Assembly: GCA_002721815.1 (NCBI GenBank)
Contig: PBLQ01000070.1
Span: 1 to 53,162 of the forward strand
DNA from: Myxococcales bacterium
Lineage (GTDB): Bacteria > Myxococcota > UBA727 > GCA-2721815
Length of the DNA: 53,162 nucleotides
Direction of reading: 5' to 3'
In this document: in pieces, positions 23,695 to 32,468 of the stretch
Position numbering within the stretch: position 1 is the first letter of the stretch
How the letters are laid out: each line of letters begins with the position of its first letter
Program-made: the position numbers and the translations under genes
Notes under the pieces: generated by a model
What the model saw: the letters and a program-made list of their open reading frames with translations, nothing else
The model's database searches: none
What the model was told of the DNA's origin: nothing

Positions 23695-24594
23695 TCAACC
23701 CTCGTTGGCTTTTTCAACCGCATCGAGCTCGTTTTGGGTGCGAGCCAATTCGCCACGCAGCTTGATGGAGCGGGACAGGCCAAAAAGGCCAACGCCCAAA
23801 CCCAAAAGGGTGAGGATGGAAAAGAGACCGAAAAAGATTTTAACTTTGGTTCCTGATTTGCTGTTAGAAACGTCGATGCCCAAAACGGTGGCCACGCTGC
23901 CTGTCAGGCTGCCGTCTTGCGCGTCTGACACGAGGTTGATGGGACGGTTGGGCGCGAGCACCACTTGTACGTTTGCGGGTTTGAGACCTTCGATCGATGC
24001 TGCCACTAAGTTTTTAATTTCTTCGGCGGTGAGCGCACTTTGACCATCTTTTGTCGGGTTGTAAATGACCGCCACCGATGCGCTGGCTTGCGGGGGTTCG
24101 GAGTCTACGTCGCGAACCAAGTCTTTTTCGGGGACCACCACTGACACGTGAGCGCGTACCACGTTAGAAAATGTTTTGAGTTTGCGTTCGATTTCGCCTT
24201 GCAGTGCCATGAGCAGTTTGGCTTTTTCTTCGCTCTGGCTGGGAATCATGCCGCCCCCGCCCGCAGGGTATACTTCAGCGAGTCCGTTGCTTTTTTCTTT
24301 TGGTAGTTTGTTCGCCACCAATACGGCCAAGGCGTCGGTTCGATCGTTTTCTGACACCACAATGGTGTAAGTGACCACTCGGTCAGGGACTGCCATTTTG
24401 GTGGCTTCGATACCTTGGCTCCCCAAGATCACCATGATCTGGTTGGCTTCATTTTCGGTGAGTTGGTGCACCAAAGCGAAATCACCCGCACACCCGGTGA
24501 AGCTGAAAGCCCCGCAAAACAGAATGAGACGTATAAAGCTTTGGAATTGTTGGCGGTACCGATTGGTTGGGGTCAAAGGACTGGCTTTCTTCAT
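23695..24594 (-). CDS. sctJ: Type III secretion inner-ring lipoprotein, SctJ/YscJ family
   Basis: A 299-residue lipoprotein with lipobox FTGC. The YscJ ring-building domain follows: LTENEANQIMVILGSQGIEA, then SEEKAKLLMALQGEIERKL and VVRAHVSVVVPEKDL, and a C-terminal membrane helix (IFFGLFSILTLLGLGVGLFGL) with a short cytoplasmic tail. The length and lipid anchor fit SctJ of non-flagellar type III systems, not flagellar FliF (about 550 residues, two helices, no lipid). The start is ATG at 24594, five bases after GGAG. No other secretion genes are inside the window apart from the FliG-like gene. Confidence 0.85.
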   Translation of the reverse strand: MKKASPLTPTNRYRQQFQSFIRLILFCGAFSFTGCAGDFALVHQLTENEANQIMVILGSQGIEATKMAVPDRVVTYTIVVSENDRTDALAVLVANKLPKEKSNGLAEVYPAGGGGMIPSQSEEKAKLLMALQGEIERKLKTFSNVVRAHVSVVVPEKDLVRDVDSEPPQASASVAVIYNPTKDGQSALTAEEIKNLVAASIEGLKPANVQVVLAPNRPINLVSDAQDGSLTGSVATVLGIDVSNSKSGTKVKIFFGLFSILTLLGLGVGLFGLSRSIKLRGELARTQNELDAVEKANEG

Positions 24595-24770
24595 GGGCGC
24601 TCCGGGCGACGAATACCGAACCAATGTGCTTCAAAGTGTCTCATTTTGTCAAAGGCTTATGGATTGAGATGCGGAAATTTACGCCAAAACCTCGGTCATC
24701 TTTGCGGGGGCAAACCCGTCCTGTTAGGCTTTAAAAGTCGTCCGCCTGCCAGCCACTCCGGAGTATGGTC

Positions 24771-25613
24771 ATGAATTCTGCCCCTTTTGCCAGTCGTTGC
24801 AGCTCACTGTGGTGTGGTGCCTTGCTTTTTGCCCTAATGGGCCTCTCCACCCTGTCTTTGGTGGCTGTGGGAACAGAAGTGGCGGTTTTACTGGTGATGG
24901 CCATTCCGTTTCTGACGTTCATCATCGGTGCGCCCGGTCGCATTCGTTTGGCATCCGAACTGCGTTTGGCCATCAGAGAGCTGGAGTGCCTTTTCTTGTC
25001 CGCCCTACTGCGCGTCACTGGGCAAGCCCAAAAAGCCGAGACAGTTTCGGCGGCGCAAAAAAAGCGAGTGCTCGAAACATATAAAATCGAACAATCGTCG
25101 TCGCTGGGCCAAGAGCAAGCCAGATTTCTGTTGGGAAGAAGTGTGGCCAATTGGGGGGCCCTGTGGGTCACGGCTGTAGGCTTGGCAATGCCCTTTCAGT
25201 CCGAAACGCTCTCTTACGGCCCCGCCGCACACGCACCGTTTATCTTCATTTTAGATGCCGGTTTATTCTGGATGATTTCGCGACTGGCTTTGGGACGCGT
25301 TTCTTTGCGCCTTTGTGAGGGCATCGAGCTGTTGAAGCCCAGCCGGTTGGCCGACACCACGCTATGTGCCCTGTGGACGCCTTTCTCCGGTGGTGTGCTG
25401 GGGGCTGTGGGCGGTTTGGTTCTCGGCCAGGTTCTGGGAGTGGCTTCGGCCATGGAAACCCTGTGGGTGATGCCCCAGTTATCCATTTGGCAAGTCACCA
25501 GCGACGCGGCCCTTAACTTCACCTTTTTATCGTTTGTGCCCATGGCGCTGGCTGGCACCATCATCGGGGCCTGTTTGGGTGTTACCCTTCCGGTGAAAAA
25601 AGCCTCTAAATAA
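24771..25613 (+). CDS. Polytopic membrane protein of unknown function
   Basis: A 280-residue protein I do not recognise. It has at least five hydrophobic segments: LFALMGLSTLSLVAVG and VAVLLVMAIPFLTFIIG near the N-terminus, one near residue 165, and two in the C-terminal third (GGVLGAVGGLVLGQVLGV and LAGTIIGACLGVTL). A soluble helical loop lies between. The start is ATG at 24771, seven bases after GGAG; the ATG six bases earlier is too close to that site. It is divergent from sctJ, so a link with secretion is possible but unproven. Confidence 0.55.
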   Translation: MNSAPFASRCSSLWCGALLFALMGLSTLSLVAVGTEVAVLLVMAIPFLTFIIGAPGRIRLASELRLAIRELECLFLSALLRVTGQAQKAETVSAAQKKRVLETYKIEQSSSLGQEQARFLLGRSVANWGALWVTAVGLAMPFQSETLSYGPAAHAPFIFILDAGLFWMISRLALGRVSLRLCEGIELLKPSRLADTTLCALWTPFSGGVLGAVGGLVLGQVLGVASAMETLWVMPQLSIWQVTSDAALNFTFLSFVPMALAGTIIGACLGVTLPVKKASK

Positions 25614-25717
25614 CGCTATCTTCCTATTATTTATAGCCTTTATGTCCCGCTTATTTGCTGGTTGACCCTCTTTTATGGCAAACTGCCTAAGTCGGCGATT
25701 GGATCTAAAGGGGCACC

Positions 25718-28700
25718 GTGACTTCTCTTTGTCGGTTACTAAAGCTTGGTTTGTTCAGCGGTCTCTGGTTGGTGGCTTGCGACCGGCCTGAGCTTCCTGA
25801 GCCGCCCGATAAAAATGAGCCCACTGAAACCGAGCCCCCCCCAGGACAAGAAGGTGGCGCTTGCTACGGAAACGATACCTGTGACGCGCCTTTGATTTGC
25901 GAGAATGATGTTTGCATCTCAGAGCCCACGCCTGATTTAACGGGTCAGGTCGGTGGCCCTTGCTACGCCAATGATACCTGCAATGAGGGGCTGGTGTGTG
26001 AGGAGAGTATCTGTGTAGAAAAAGAAGACGACCCACCACCACCTGACGGTTCATTGGGAGGGCCTTGTTATGGCAATGGCTCTTGTGACGAACCTCTGGT
26101 CTGCGAGGAAGATACTTGCGTTGAGGTACCGCCGCCCGAGACGGGGACTCTGGGTGGGGCTTGCTATGGCAACGGGACCTGTAACGCCGGTTTGATTTGT
26201 GAGAACGAAGTTTGTGTGACAGCGCCTGAAAGGGGAGATAATGGTCAACCTTGCCTTCCCGGCGACAACTGCAATGGCAATCATGTTTGCGTTGAAGAAT
26301 TGTGTGTCCCGGCGGGCGATGAAGACCAACCATGTTTGGACGACAACACCTGTACCACCCCTTACGAGTGCATCGATAATGTATGTGTCTCTACCGGTGG
26401 CGACGGCGAACCTTGTTCGGTGGAAGACAGCTGCAATACCGGTTATGTCTGTGTGGCTGAGCTCTGCGTGGCGGCCGGTGGCAATGGTGAACCCTGCTTG
26501 CCCGACGAGGTCTGTGATGAAGGTTACCTTTGCTACAACGCACAATGTGTCCCGGCGGGCGGCAATGGGCAGCCCTGTGACGCTGATGGTTCTTGTGACC
26601 AAGGATATGTTTGTATCGATGAGGATTGTATCTCCGCCGGTGGCAGCGACCAACCTTGCTTGGCTGATGGCACGTGCGATGTCGGCTACAACTGTTTGGG
26701 TAATATTTGTCAGAGCACTGGCGGAGAAAATGAGCCTTGCAACCCAGACGGCTCTTGTGATTCTGGCTTGTCCTGTGGGCTGGGTGATGTGTGTTTGGCC
26801 ATTGTCGAGCCCGATTGCAGCGCAGTGCCTTACGGCAACGAAGACATTGATTGTGATACCTTGCTGGGGACTGCTCAAGGGTACTGTGCGTTTATGTTTC
26901 CCCCGCCGGTGGTACAGCGGTATGAAGGCCCAAGTTGCAGTGAAAGTGACGTCTGTGAAAACAACGAATTCAATGTCTACTTCCAATGTATAGATGGCAC
27001 ATGCGTTGCATCGTGCCCAGGGGAAATTACCTGTCCCAACGGGTACGCCTGCGAAGCGGGTATCTGCGAAAAAACAGTGAATACGCCGCCCGATTTTGCG
27101 TTGCTGGATACCTGCGCCATTTGTAACAATACCTACTATAACCAACCCAATGACCTCGAAAATTGCGTTATAGAAGGACCAGAATGTACGCCGGAGACTG
27201 CCACGGACGATTGTGGAGAGGGCTTTATCTGTGAGAACAATGCGTGCACCATCTACCTGGTAGAGTGTACCGAGGCGAACCAGGACACCACCTGTGGCGC
27301 CAGTTACCAATGTATAGATAACGCGTGTGTTCTCGACGATGTCGAGCCACCTCCGCCTCCCCCCCAAAGTAACTGCATGCAATGTCACGCACCGGCCGGG
27401 TATGATGGTTTGCATTCCATCGAAGACCCTCATCCATGGGTCACTTTGGATTGTGTAGCGTGTCACGGGATGGGAGATCCTCATTCCTTCTCGCCTATTT
27501 TTGCACACGTGTGTGCACCTCCAGAAGTGGGAGGCAGTGGGCAAGGGCCTCAGTCAGAGCGCGCCTTTCAAACGTTAGATCCTCGAGCGCATTTTCTGCG
27601 AACGCGTTTGGTGGGGGTTGACCTATTGGCGGATTATACTTGCGACAACCTCAATGGCACGCAACGAAATGTCACGCCTTTGGAATGGTTGGCATTCATT
27701 AACCCAGGCAATTTACGTGTGGCACAGGCGGTGATGGACGGTGACATGGCGCCGGTGGGCTGTGCGGCTTGTCACAGTGGAGAAGCCAAAAAAGTGATTC
27801 GGTCGGTGATGGGGCAGGCGTCTGGCATTAACAGTGGAACCCGCCATGGGGTCGGTATCGATAACTACTACCCGGATCGCCGCGGTAACTTCAGTGACGG
27901 TTCCACCGATTTCAATACCATTGCCGATTATGGCGCCAGTGATGTGACGAATGACGATTTCGATGCGAGTGATCGGAAAGTGGGCGAGGTTCCAAGCCTA
28001 AAAAGGGCCCAAGTGTTTACGGGGCTTTCATTTAAGTACGACCCCTCTTTTACTGCAGACCAAGTCAATAATTCACTGAATCAAAATGCGAACGAGTTAG
28101 ACAATTACCCGAACGGTCTCATCGGTAATGTGGCGGGTCAGCTGTTTCAAGAAGTGATCAATCAAGCCTGTACGGGGTGCCATTTGCAATCCAACTATCA
28201 GAACTTTCGCTCGGGTGACTATCGAACCCAGGGGTGTTCTCAGTGTCATTTCTCTACTGCTGTGACAGGAAGGTCCAGTTCCTCGGACCCCAACGTCAAC
28301 AAAACCGAGCCGCTCAATCCGGATGCCTTGGTACCCGGCGAACACGGCCATCGACGTGATCATCGCATTCGCAATGTGGCCAAGCCACCAAACTTAGCCG
28401 CTGGGCAGTACCAAGCCGTGCAAGGAATTGACGACTTTAGATGCATCACGTGTCACAGTGGTTCCAATCGAACGGTGGCTCAATACTATGGGTATCGCTT
28501 AGACGAAAACCAGGATTTGACCAACGGTGATTTTTATCCTTCGGGCAATACGGTCACTTTCACCACTCGAAATGCCTTGTTCGGTAACGAAAACGCCACC
28601 TTCAACGGGCGGGTTTTAGATCAATGGATCGATGAAGAGATTTGGCAAGCGAATGGTGGGCAAGACGAAACGCCGCCCGATGTTCATCATGAGGCGGGCA

Positions 28701-30082
28701 TGGGGTGCATCGACTGTCATGGCTTGGGGGCCACCCATGGCTCGGGCCGAATCTACTCCCGCATGAAATTACAAACCCATGAAAACGATGTGCTTTGTCA
28801 AACCTGTCATGGTGATATTGATGGTTATGCTGCCACCGACGATGAAGGGCAACACATTGTGGATCAAAACGGTGTGCCCTTAAACAATACATTGGTGACG
28901 CCCCAAAACAATTTCTACCTCATCTCCAAACTCAATGGGGCTTATCACTATATACCTCAAGTGAAAGACATCGTGGATGTATCCACCACCAATAACAAAG
29001 TGAACCCAGACACTCAGTTGCCATTGAAAAACTTAGTGGCCTCATATGCCATGGGTCGCTACCAAGAGGGCGACAACCTACTCCAAGACGGCTATGGGCC
29101 CATTCAGGCAGACACCACGCAGTTGCCCAGCACCTATGCCCATCAAGATGGTTATGTGGTGGGTCAAGGCGAAAGCAAGCCGGGTCAAGGGCTTGAATGC
29201 TATACGTGTCACGCGGCCTGGCAAAACAACTGCATCGGGTGTCATTTGGATGCCGAATACGACGCCAATGCGACGAACTTCTTTTACAGTAATGTCACTG
29301 GAGAGCGTATCTATTTTAACTTTGATGCGTCCTTTGTTTATCAGAACCCCATCAACTTTATGATGGGTATCAATGATCGGGGTAAAATCTCACCCTACCA
29401 AGGATTGCATCGATTTTTCTCATATACCGACTTAAACGGCGATACCTCTGACCGCGTGAGCTATGGAGATCGCAACGGGCTTGGGAATGACCCAGCTTTG
29501 GGTTACGGGCAAAGAAACAATCACCCCGCGCTTCAAAACCAACCTTTCACGCCTCACACCATGCGGGGTCGATGGACCCAAACTCAAGTTGGAATGAGAG
29601 GGTGCTTGGATTGCCATTTGCCCAATGAAGATGCCGTTCAGCTGGTGAATCATTTGGGAGAGACTTACAATCTCAGAGATATCGACGGCAACGGTACGGA
29701 TCTTTTGGCCGACTACGATGATGCCATCACCCTCAATGTCAGCATGGCTTGGGGATTGGGTTCAGATTTGTGGCATTTCGACGAAAACGGTGACCCGGTT
29801 TATGACAACAATAACAATACCGCTTACGATTTGGATCGATTGGTGGAAGAGACCGGGGTCTCCAATACCAGCAGTAATCATCCTTTGTTAGACACGGCCC
29901 AAATCAATGATGATTATCTGCAAACGCAAGATACCAATAACGCGAAGGTGGTGCGACCACTGACCTATACTGTGTTAGAGCGCATCAGGAATGTGCGCTT
30001 GGATACCATCTACTATTATTCCATCGATCCTACCAACGACATTCAGTATTGGTTGAGGAACTACAATTACGACACCCAGTAA
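25718..30082 (+). CDS. Large multihaem c-type cytochrome lipoprotein with Cys-rich repeats
   Basis: A 1454-residue lipoprotein (lipobox LVAC, Cys21) starting at GTG with AAGGGG upstream. Residues about 46-365 hold eleven repeats with four Cys each; two or more degenerate copies follow to about 540. The remainder carries eleven CxxCH haem-attachment motifs near residues 553, 578, 682, 818, 839, 908, 997, 1027, 1161, 1172 and 1296, with many additional His as possible axial ligands. It is probably exported, lipidated and loaded with up to eleven haems, so an electron-transfer role at the cell surface is likely. No porin or partner cytochrome is adjacent, and a terminator follows. Confidence 0.85.
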   Translation: MTSLCRLLKLGLFSGLWLVACDRPELPEPPDKNEPTETEPPPGQEGGACYGNDTCDAPLICENDVCISEPTPDLTGQVGGPCYANDTCNEGLVCEESICVEKEDDPPPPDGSLGGPCYGNGSCDEPLVCEEDTCVEVPPPETGTLGGACYGNGTCNAGLICENEVCVTAPERGDNGQPCLPGDNCNGNHVCVEELCVPAGDEDQPCLDDNTCTTPYECIDNVCVSTGGDGEPCSVEDSCNTGYVCVAELCVAAGGNGEPCLPDEVCDEGYLCYNAQCVPAGGNGQPCDADGSCDQGYVCIDEDCISAGGSDQPCLADGTCDVGYNCLGNICQSTGGENEPCNPDGSCDSGLSCGLGDVCLAIVEPDCSAVPYGNEDIDCDTLLGTAQGYCAFMFPPPVVQRYEGPSCSESDVCENNEFNVYFQCIDGTCVASCPGEITCPNGYACEAGICEKTVNTPPDFALLDTCAICNNTYYNQPNDLENCVIEGPECTPETATDDCGEGFICENNACTIYLVECTEANQDTTCGASYQCIDNACVLDDVEPPPPPPQSNCMQCHAPAGYDGLHSIEDPHPWVTLDCVACHGMGDPHSFSPIFAHVCAPPEVGGSGQGPQSERAFQTLDPRAHFLRTRLVGVDLLADYTCDNLNGTQRNVTPLEWLAFINPGNLRVAQAVMDGDMAPVGCAACHSGEAKKVIRSVMGQASGINSGTRHGVGIDNYYPDRRGNFSDGSTDFNTIADYGASDVTNDDFDASDRKVGEVPSLKRAQVFTGLSFKYDPSFTADQVNNSLNQNANELDNYPNGLIGNVAGQLFQEVINQACTGCHLQSNYQNFRSGDYRTQGCSQCHFSTAVTGRSSSSDPNVNKTEPLNPDALVPGEHGHRRDHRIRNVAKPPNLAAGQYQAVQGIDDFRCITCHSGSNRTVAQYYGYRLDENQDLTNGDFYPSGNTVTFTTRNALFGNENATFNGRVLDQWIDEEIWQANGGQDETPPDVHHEAGMGCIDCHGLGATHGSGRIYSRMKLQTHENDVLCQTCHGDIDGYAATDDEGQHIVDQNGVPLNNTLVTPQNNFYLISKLNGAYHYIPQVKDIVDVSTTNNKVNPDTQLPLKNLVASYAMGRYQEGDNLLQDGYGPIQADTTQLPSTYAHQDGYVVGQGESKPGQGLECYTCHAAWQNNCIGCHLDAEYDANATNFFYSNVTGERIYFNFDASFVYQNPINFMMGINDRGKISPYQGLHRFFSYTDLNGDTSDRVSYGDRNGLGNDPALGYGQRNNHPALQNQPFTPHTMRGRWTQTQVGMRGCLDCHLPNEDAVQLVNHLGETYNLRDIDGNGTDLLADYDDAITLNVSMAWGLGSDLWHFDENGDPVYDNNNNTAYDLDRLVEETGVSNTSSNHPLLDTAQINDDYLQTQDTNNAKVVRPLTYTVLERIRNVRLDTIYYYSIDPTNDIQYWLRNYNYDTQ
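25853..26802 (+). repeat. Eleven tandem four-Cys repeats inside the cytochrome gene
   Basis: Each unit reads roughly GxPC-x5-C-x5-C-x4-C plus a short linker, for example GGACYGNDTC followed by LICENDVC, and GEPCSVEDSC followed by YVCVAELC. The first four have Pro/Glu-rich linkers of varying length; the rest are spaced about 30 residues apart. Two disulfides per unit are likely. The repetition also creates long but spurious open frames on both strands. Confidence 0.85.
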
Positions 30083-30090
30083 TTGGCCAA

Positions 30091-30125
30091 AAAAAAAGGC
30101 GCCCAACTTGGAGCGCCTTTCTTTG
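30091..30125. terminator. Bidirectional terminator between cytochrome gene and tsf
   Basis: Stem-loop at 30098-30117 (GGCGC and GCGCC arms with an inner CCA/TGG) flanked by A-runs on the left and TTTCTTTG on the right. It can end both the plus-strand cytochrome transcript and the minus-strand rpsB-tsf transcript. Confidence 0.85.
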
Positions 30126-30140
30126 TTCGACCGCAGGAGT

Positions 30141-31067
30141 TTAGCCTTGCGTCATTTTGGCGACCTCAGCGGCCAAATCGTCTTCACGCTTTTCGATGCC
30201 TTCGCCAACTTTAAAGCGTTCAAAACCCTTGATGGTGATTTCGCCACCGAGTTCTTGTGAAATTTTGCTGAGCAACTTGTTGATTTTCACATCGGTATCT
30301 TTAATCCAAACTTGCTCCATCAAGCAAACTTCGCCGAACCACTTGTTGATGCGGCCATCGACAATTTTTTCCACGATGTTTTCTGGCTTTCCAGAATCCA
30401 ATGCTTGTTGCTTGTAGATGGCGCGTTCATCTTCAATGGCTTTCGCGTCGGCTTCTTCACGGCGAGCATAAAGTGGTTGGGATGCAGCGACTTGCATGGC
30501 CAGGTCTTTGGCAAGAATCTTCACGCTTTCGTTGCCGGCATCGATGCCGTCGCTCAGGCCCAGTTCCACCAAGACGCCAATGTTGCCGCCCATGTGAAGG
30601 TAAGAGCCAAACGCGTTACCATCTTGTACGAGGCTGAAACGACGAACGGAAAGGTTTTCACCAATGGTGGCAATCTTTTCGGTCATGATGTCATTCACGG
30701 TTTTGCTGTTGTCATTCCAAAAAGGTTGGTTCAACAAAGCATCCAAATCTGCGGGCGCGGATTTAGCCACTTGGGTGGCAATGTCGCTGACCAGGTTTTG
30801 GAAGTCATCGGTTTTGGCCACGAAGTCTGTTTCACAGTTAACTTCGACCAATGCGGCGTTGCTGCCTTCGATGCAGACGCGGGTGAGACCCTCGGCTGCG
30901 ATACGGCCTGCTTTTTTAGCTGCTGCGGCCAAGCCTTTTTCTCGCAAAAACTTCACGGCGGCATCCATGTCACCGTTGTTTTCGTTGAGGGCTTTTTTGC
31001 AGTCCATCATGCCTGCGCCAGTTTTTTCTCTTAAATCTTTCACCATTGATGCAGTGATTTGAGCCAT
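30141..31067 (-). CDS. tsf: Elongation factor Ts
   Basis: A 308-residue nucleotide-exchange factor for EF-Tu. The N-terminal UBA-like region (VKDLREKTGAGMMDCKKALNE) is nearly invariant in the family, and TDFVAKTDDFQNLV marks the core. Length is normal for this family. AGGAGAAG precedes the ATG. It lies downstream of rpsB in the usual rpsB-tsf order, separated by 84 bases with a hairpin, and ends at a bidirectional terminator. Confidence 0.97.
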   Translation of the reverse strand: MAQITASMVKDLREKTGAGMMDCKKALNENNGDMDAAVKFLREKGLAAAAKKAGRIAAEGLTRVCIEGSNAALVEVNCETDFVAKTDDFQNLVSDIATQVAKSAPADLDALLNQPFWNDNSKTVNDIMTEKIATIGENLSVRRFSLVQDGNAFGSYLHMGGNIGVLVELGLSDGIDAGNESVKILAKDLAMQVAASQPLYARREEADAKAIEDERAIYKQQALDSGKPENIVEKIVDGRINKWFGEVCLMEQVWIKDTDVKINKLLSKISQELGGEITIKGFERFKVGEGIEKREDDLAAEVAKMTQG

Positions 31068-31097
31068 GGTTCTTCTCCTGATTAATTTTAAAGAAAT

Positions 31098-31117
31098 GGA
31101 GGGGCCAAAACCCCTCC
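31098..31117 (-). promoter_or_regulatory. Intercistronic hairpin between rpsB and tsf
   Basis: A perfect seven-base stem, GGAGGGG/CCCCTCC with a six-base loop, in the rpsB-tsf gap. On the minus strand it is followed by ATTTCTTT, a weak T-rich stretch, so it may act as a partial terminator or RNA-stability element that sets the ratio of the two products. Confidence 0.5.
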
Positions 31118-31151
31118 GAAAACTTGTTAAATGTGCTGCGGTTCGGACGAC

Positions 31152-32108
31152 CTATGCAGAAGCTTCGCTGTTGCTTTCTGCTGCAGGTGCAGTTTCCAAC
31201 TCTACGGGTGCAGGCGCGGCAGCGTCTGCCGTTTCACCAGTTGCTTCCGTGTCTGCTGCTTCCGCTTCTGCTGCGGGTGCTTCCGCTGCGGGTGCTTCAC
31301 CATTTTCAGGCAAAGGCTTGGTACGAACCACTTCCACTTTGGGACCTTTCGGACGGGTTTGGATGGTATCGCTTTCGGCGGGAGCTGCTTCAGGTTCACG
31401 CGCACGCTGCTCGAGCACCTGAGCGTATTCAGTGGCACCCGTGAGACATGCATCTGCGATACGCGCAGCGAACAGTTTCACGGAGCGAATCGCATCGTCA
31501 TTGGCTGGAATGGGATAATCGACCAACTCTGGATTGCAGTTGGTGTCCACCATAGCGATGACGGGAATCCCCAACTTGCGTGCTTCTTCCACTGCGATGT
31601 GCTCTTTACGTGGATCGACCACGAACAATGCGCCGGGCAGTCGGGTCATATCTTTAATCCCACCTAAGTTTTTGTCTAGCTTGGCGGTCTCGCGGGTGAG
31701 TTGCACCACTTCTTTTTTAGGTAGGCGTTGAAAGGTACCATCGCTGGCCATACGCTCTAGGGATTTCAAGCGTTCTAAACTTTGCTTAATGGTTTTGAAG
31801 TTGGTGAGCATGCCACCGAGCCAGCGGTTGTGGACGTAGTACTGATTGCCGCGAGCCGCTTCTTCCTGGATGACGGATTGGGCTTGTTTCTTAGTACCCA
31901 CGAAAAGGATTTTGTCGCCCTTGGCTGCGAGCTTAGACACGAAATTGTAGGCGTCTTTCAGCAGGGGAACCGTTTGTTGCAAATCGATGATGTAAATCCC
32001 GTTTCGCGCACCAAAAATATAGCGTTTCATTTTTGGATTCCAGCGATGGGTTTGGTGCCCGAAGTGTGCACCTGCTTCTAACATTTCTCTCATACCAACC
32101 GTCGACAT
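31152..32108 (-). CDS. rpsB: 30S ribosomal protein S2
   Basis: A 318-residue ribosomal protein. [20 protein letters not shown] and [19 protein letters not shown] are typical, as is [20 protein letters not shown]. The core ends near residue 230. The last 90 residues are an unusual extension rich in Ala, Glu and Pro ([19 protein letters not shown]), low complexity and probably disordered. GAGG precedes the ATG by seven bases. The 5' leader contains a long-range stem that may bind S2 for feedback control. Confidence 0.97.
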   Translation of the reverse strand: MSTVGMREMLEAGAHFGHQTHRWNPKMKRYIFGARNGIYIIDLQQTVPLLKDAYNFVSKLAAKGDKILFVGTKKQAQSVIQEEAARGNQYYVHNRWLGGMLTNFKTIKQSLERLKSLERMASDGTFQRLPKKEVVQLTRETAKLDKNLGGIKDMTRLPGALFVVDPRKEHIAVEEARKLGIPVIAMVDTNCNPELVDYPIPANDDAIRSVKLFAARIADACLTGATEYAQVLEQRAREPEAAPAESDTIQTRPKGPKVEVVRTKPLPENGEAPAAEAPAAEAEAADTEATGETADAAAPAPVELETAPAAESNSEASA

Positions 32109-32180
32109 ATTTATACCTCATATACCTTTTTGGCCTTGCGGCCCGTTTGGGTTGTTCCGCCACATTCAAACGGCGTGATT
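32109..32180 (-). promoter_or_regulatory. Structured rpsB leader, candidate S2 autoregulatory RNA
   Basis: On the minus strand CCGTTTG and CAAACGG (32143-32149 and 32167-32173) form a perfect seven-base stem around a 17-base loop, followed by a short GGCC/GGCC-type hairpin before the ribosome site. A structured leader that binds S2 is known for rpsB in other proteobacteria. The similarity here is by eye, and no covariance model was run. Confidence 0.45.
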
Positions 32181-32468
32181 GCCGGCTCATCGAACTGAAA
32201 TATTCAGCACCCTGGTGAGCAACCCTCGAGCCCAGGCAGGCTTTTGGGCGAATGTGTGTGTCGTTAAAAAATGATCCCTTTGGATAAATCCACGGGGACC
32301 CTTACATTCGGCTCATCCCTAGCAGACGAAGTTTGAACCAGCAAGCAGGTAGTCACCCGGATTTTTTCATTTTTCATGGTAAATTATAGTGGAAAAATTG
32401 AAGGGCTTCATGGCATCGTGACGATACTTTTATGTCGGGCCAGGCAGGCCTGTTTGAGGATTGAAAAT

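Noticed and set aside
24706-24717. GGGGGCAAACCC, similar to part of the c-di-GMP-I riboswitch core
   Set aside because: The other conserved blocks (GGGACGCAAAGCC type) are missing downstream.
26051-27544. Long open frame of about 497 codons on the minus strand
   Set aside because: It is the antisense of the Cys-rich repeats and early haem region of the cytochrome gene; repeat composition keeps it open and it has no ribosome site or domain.
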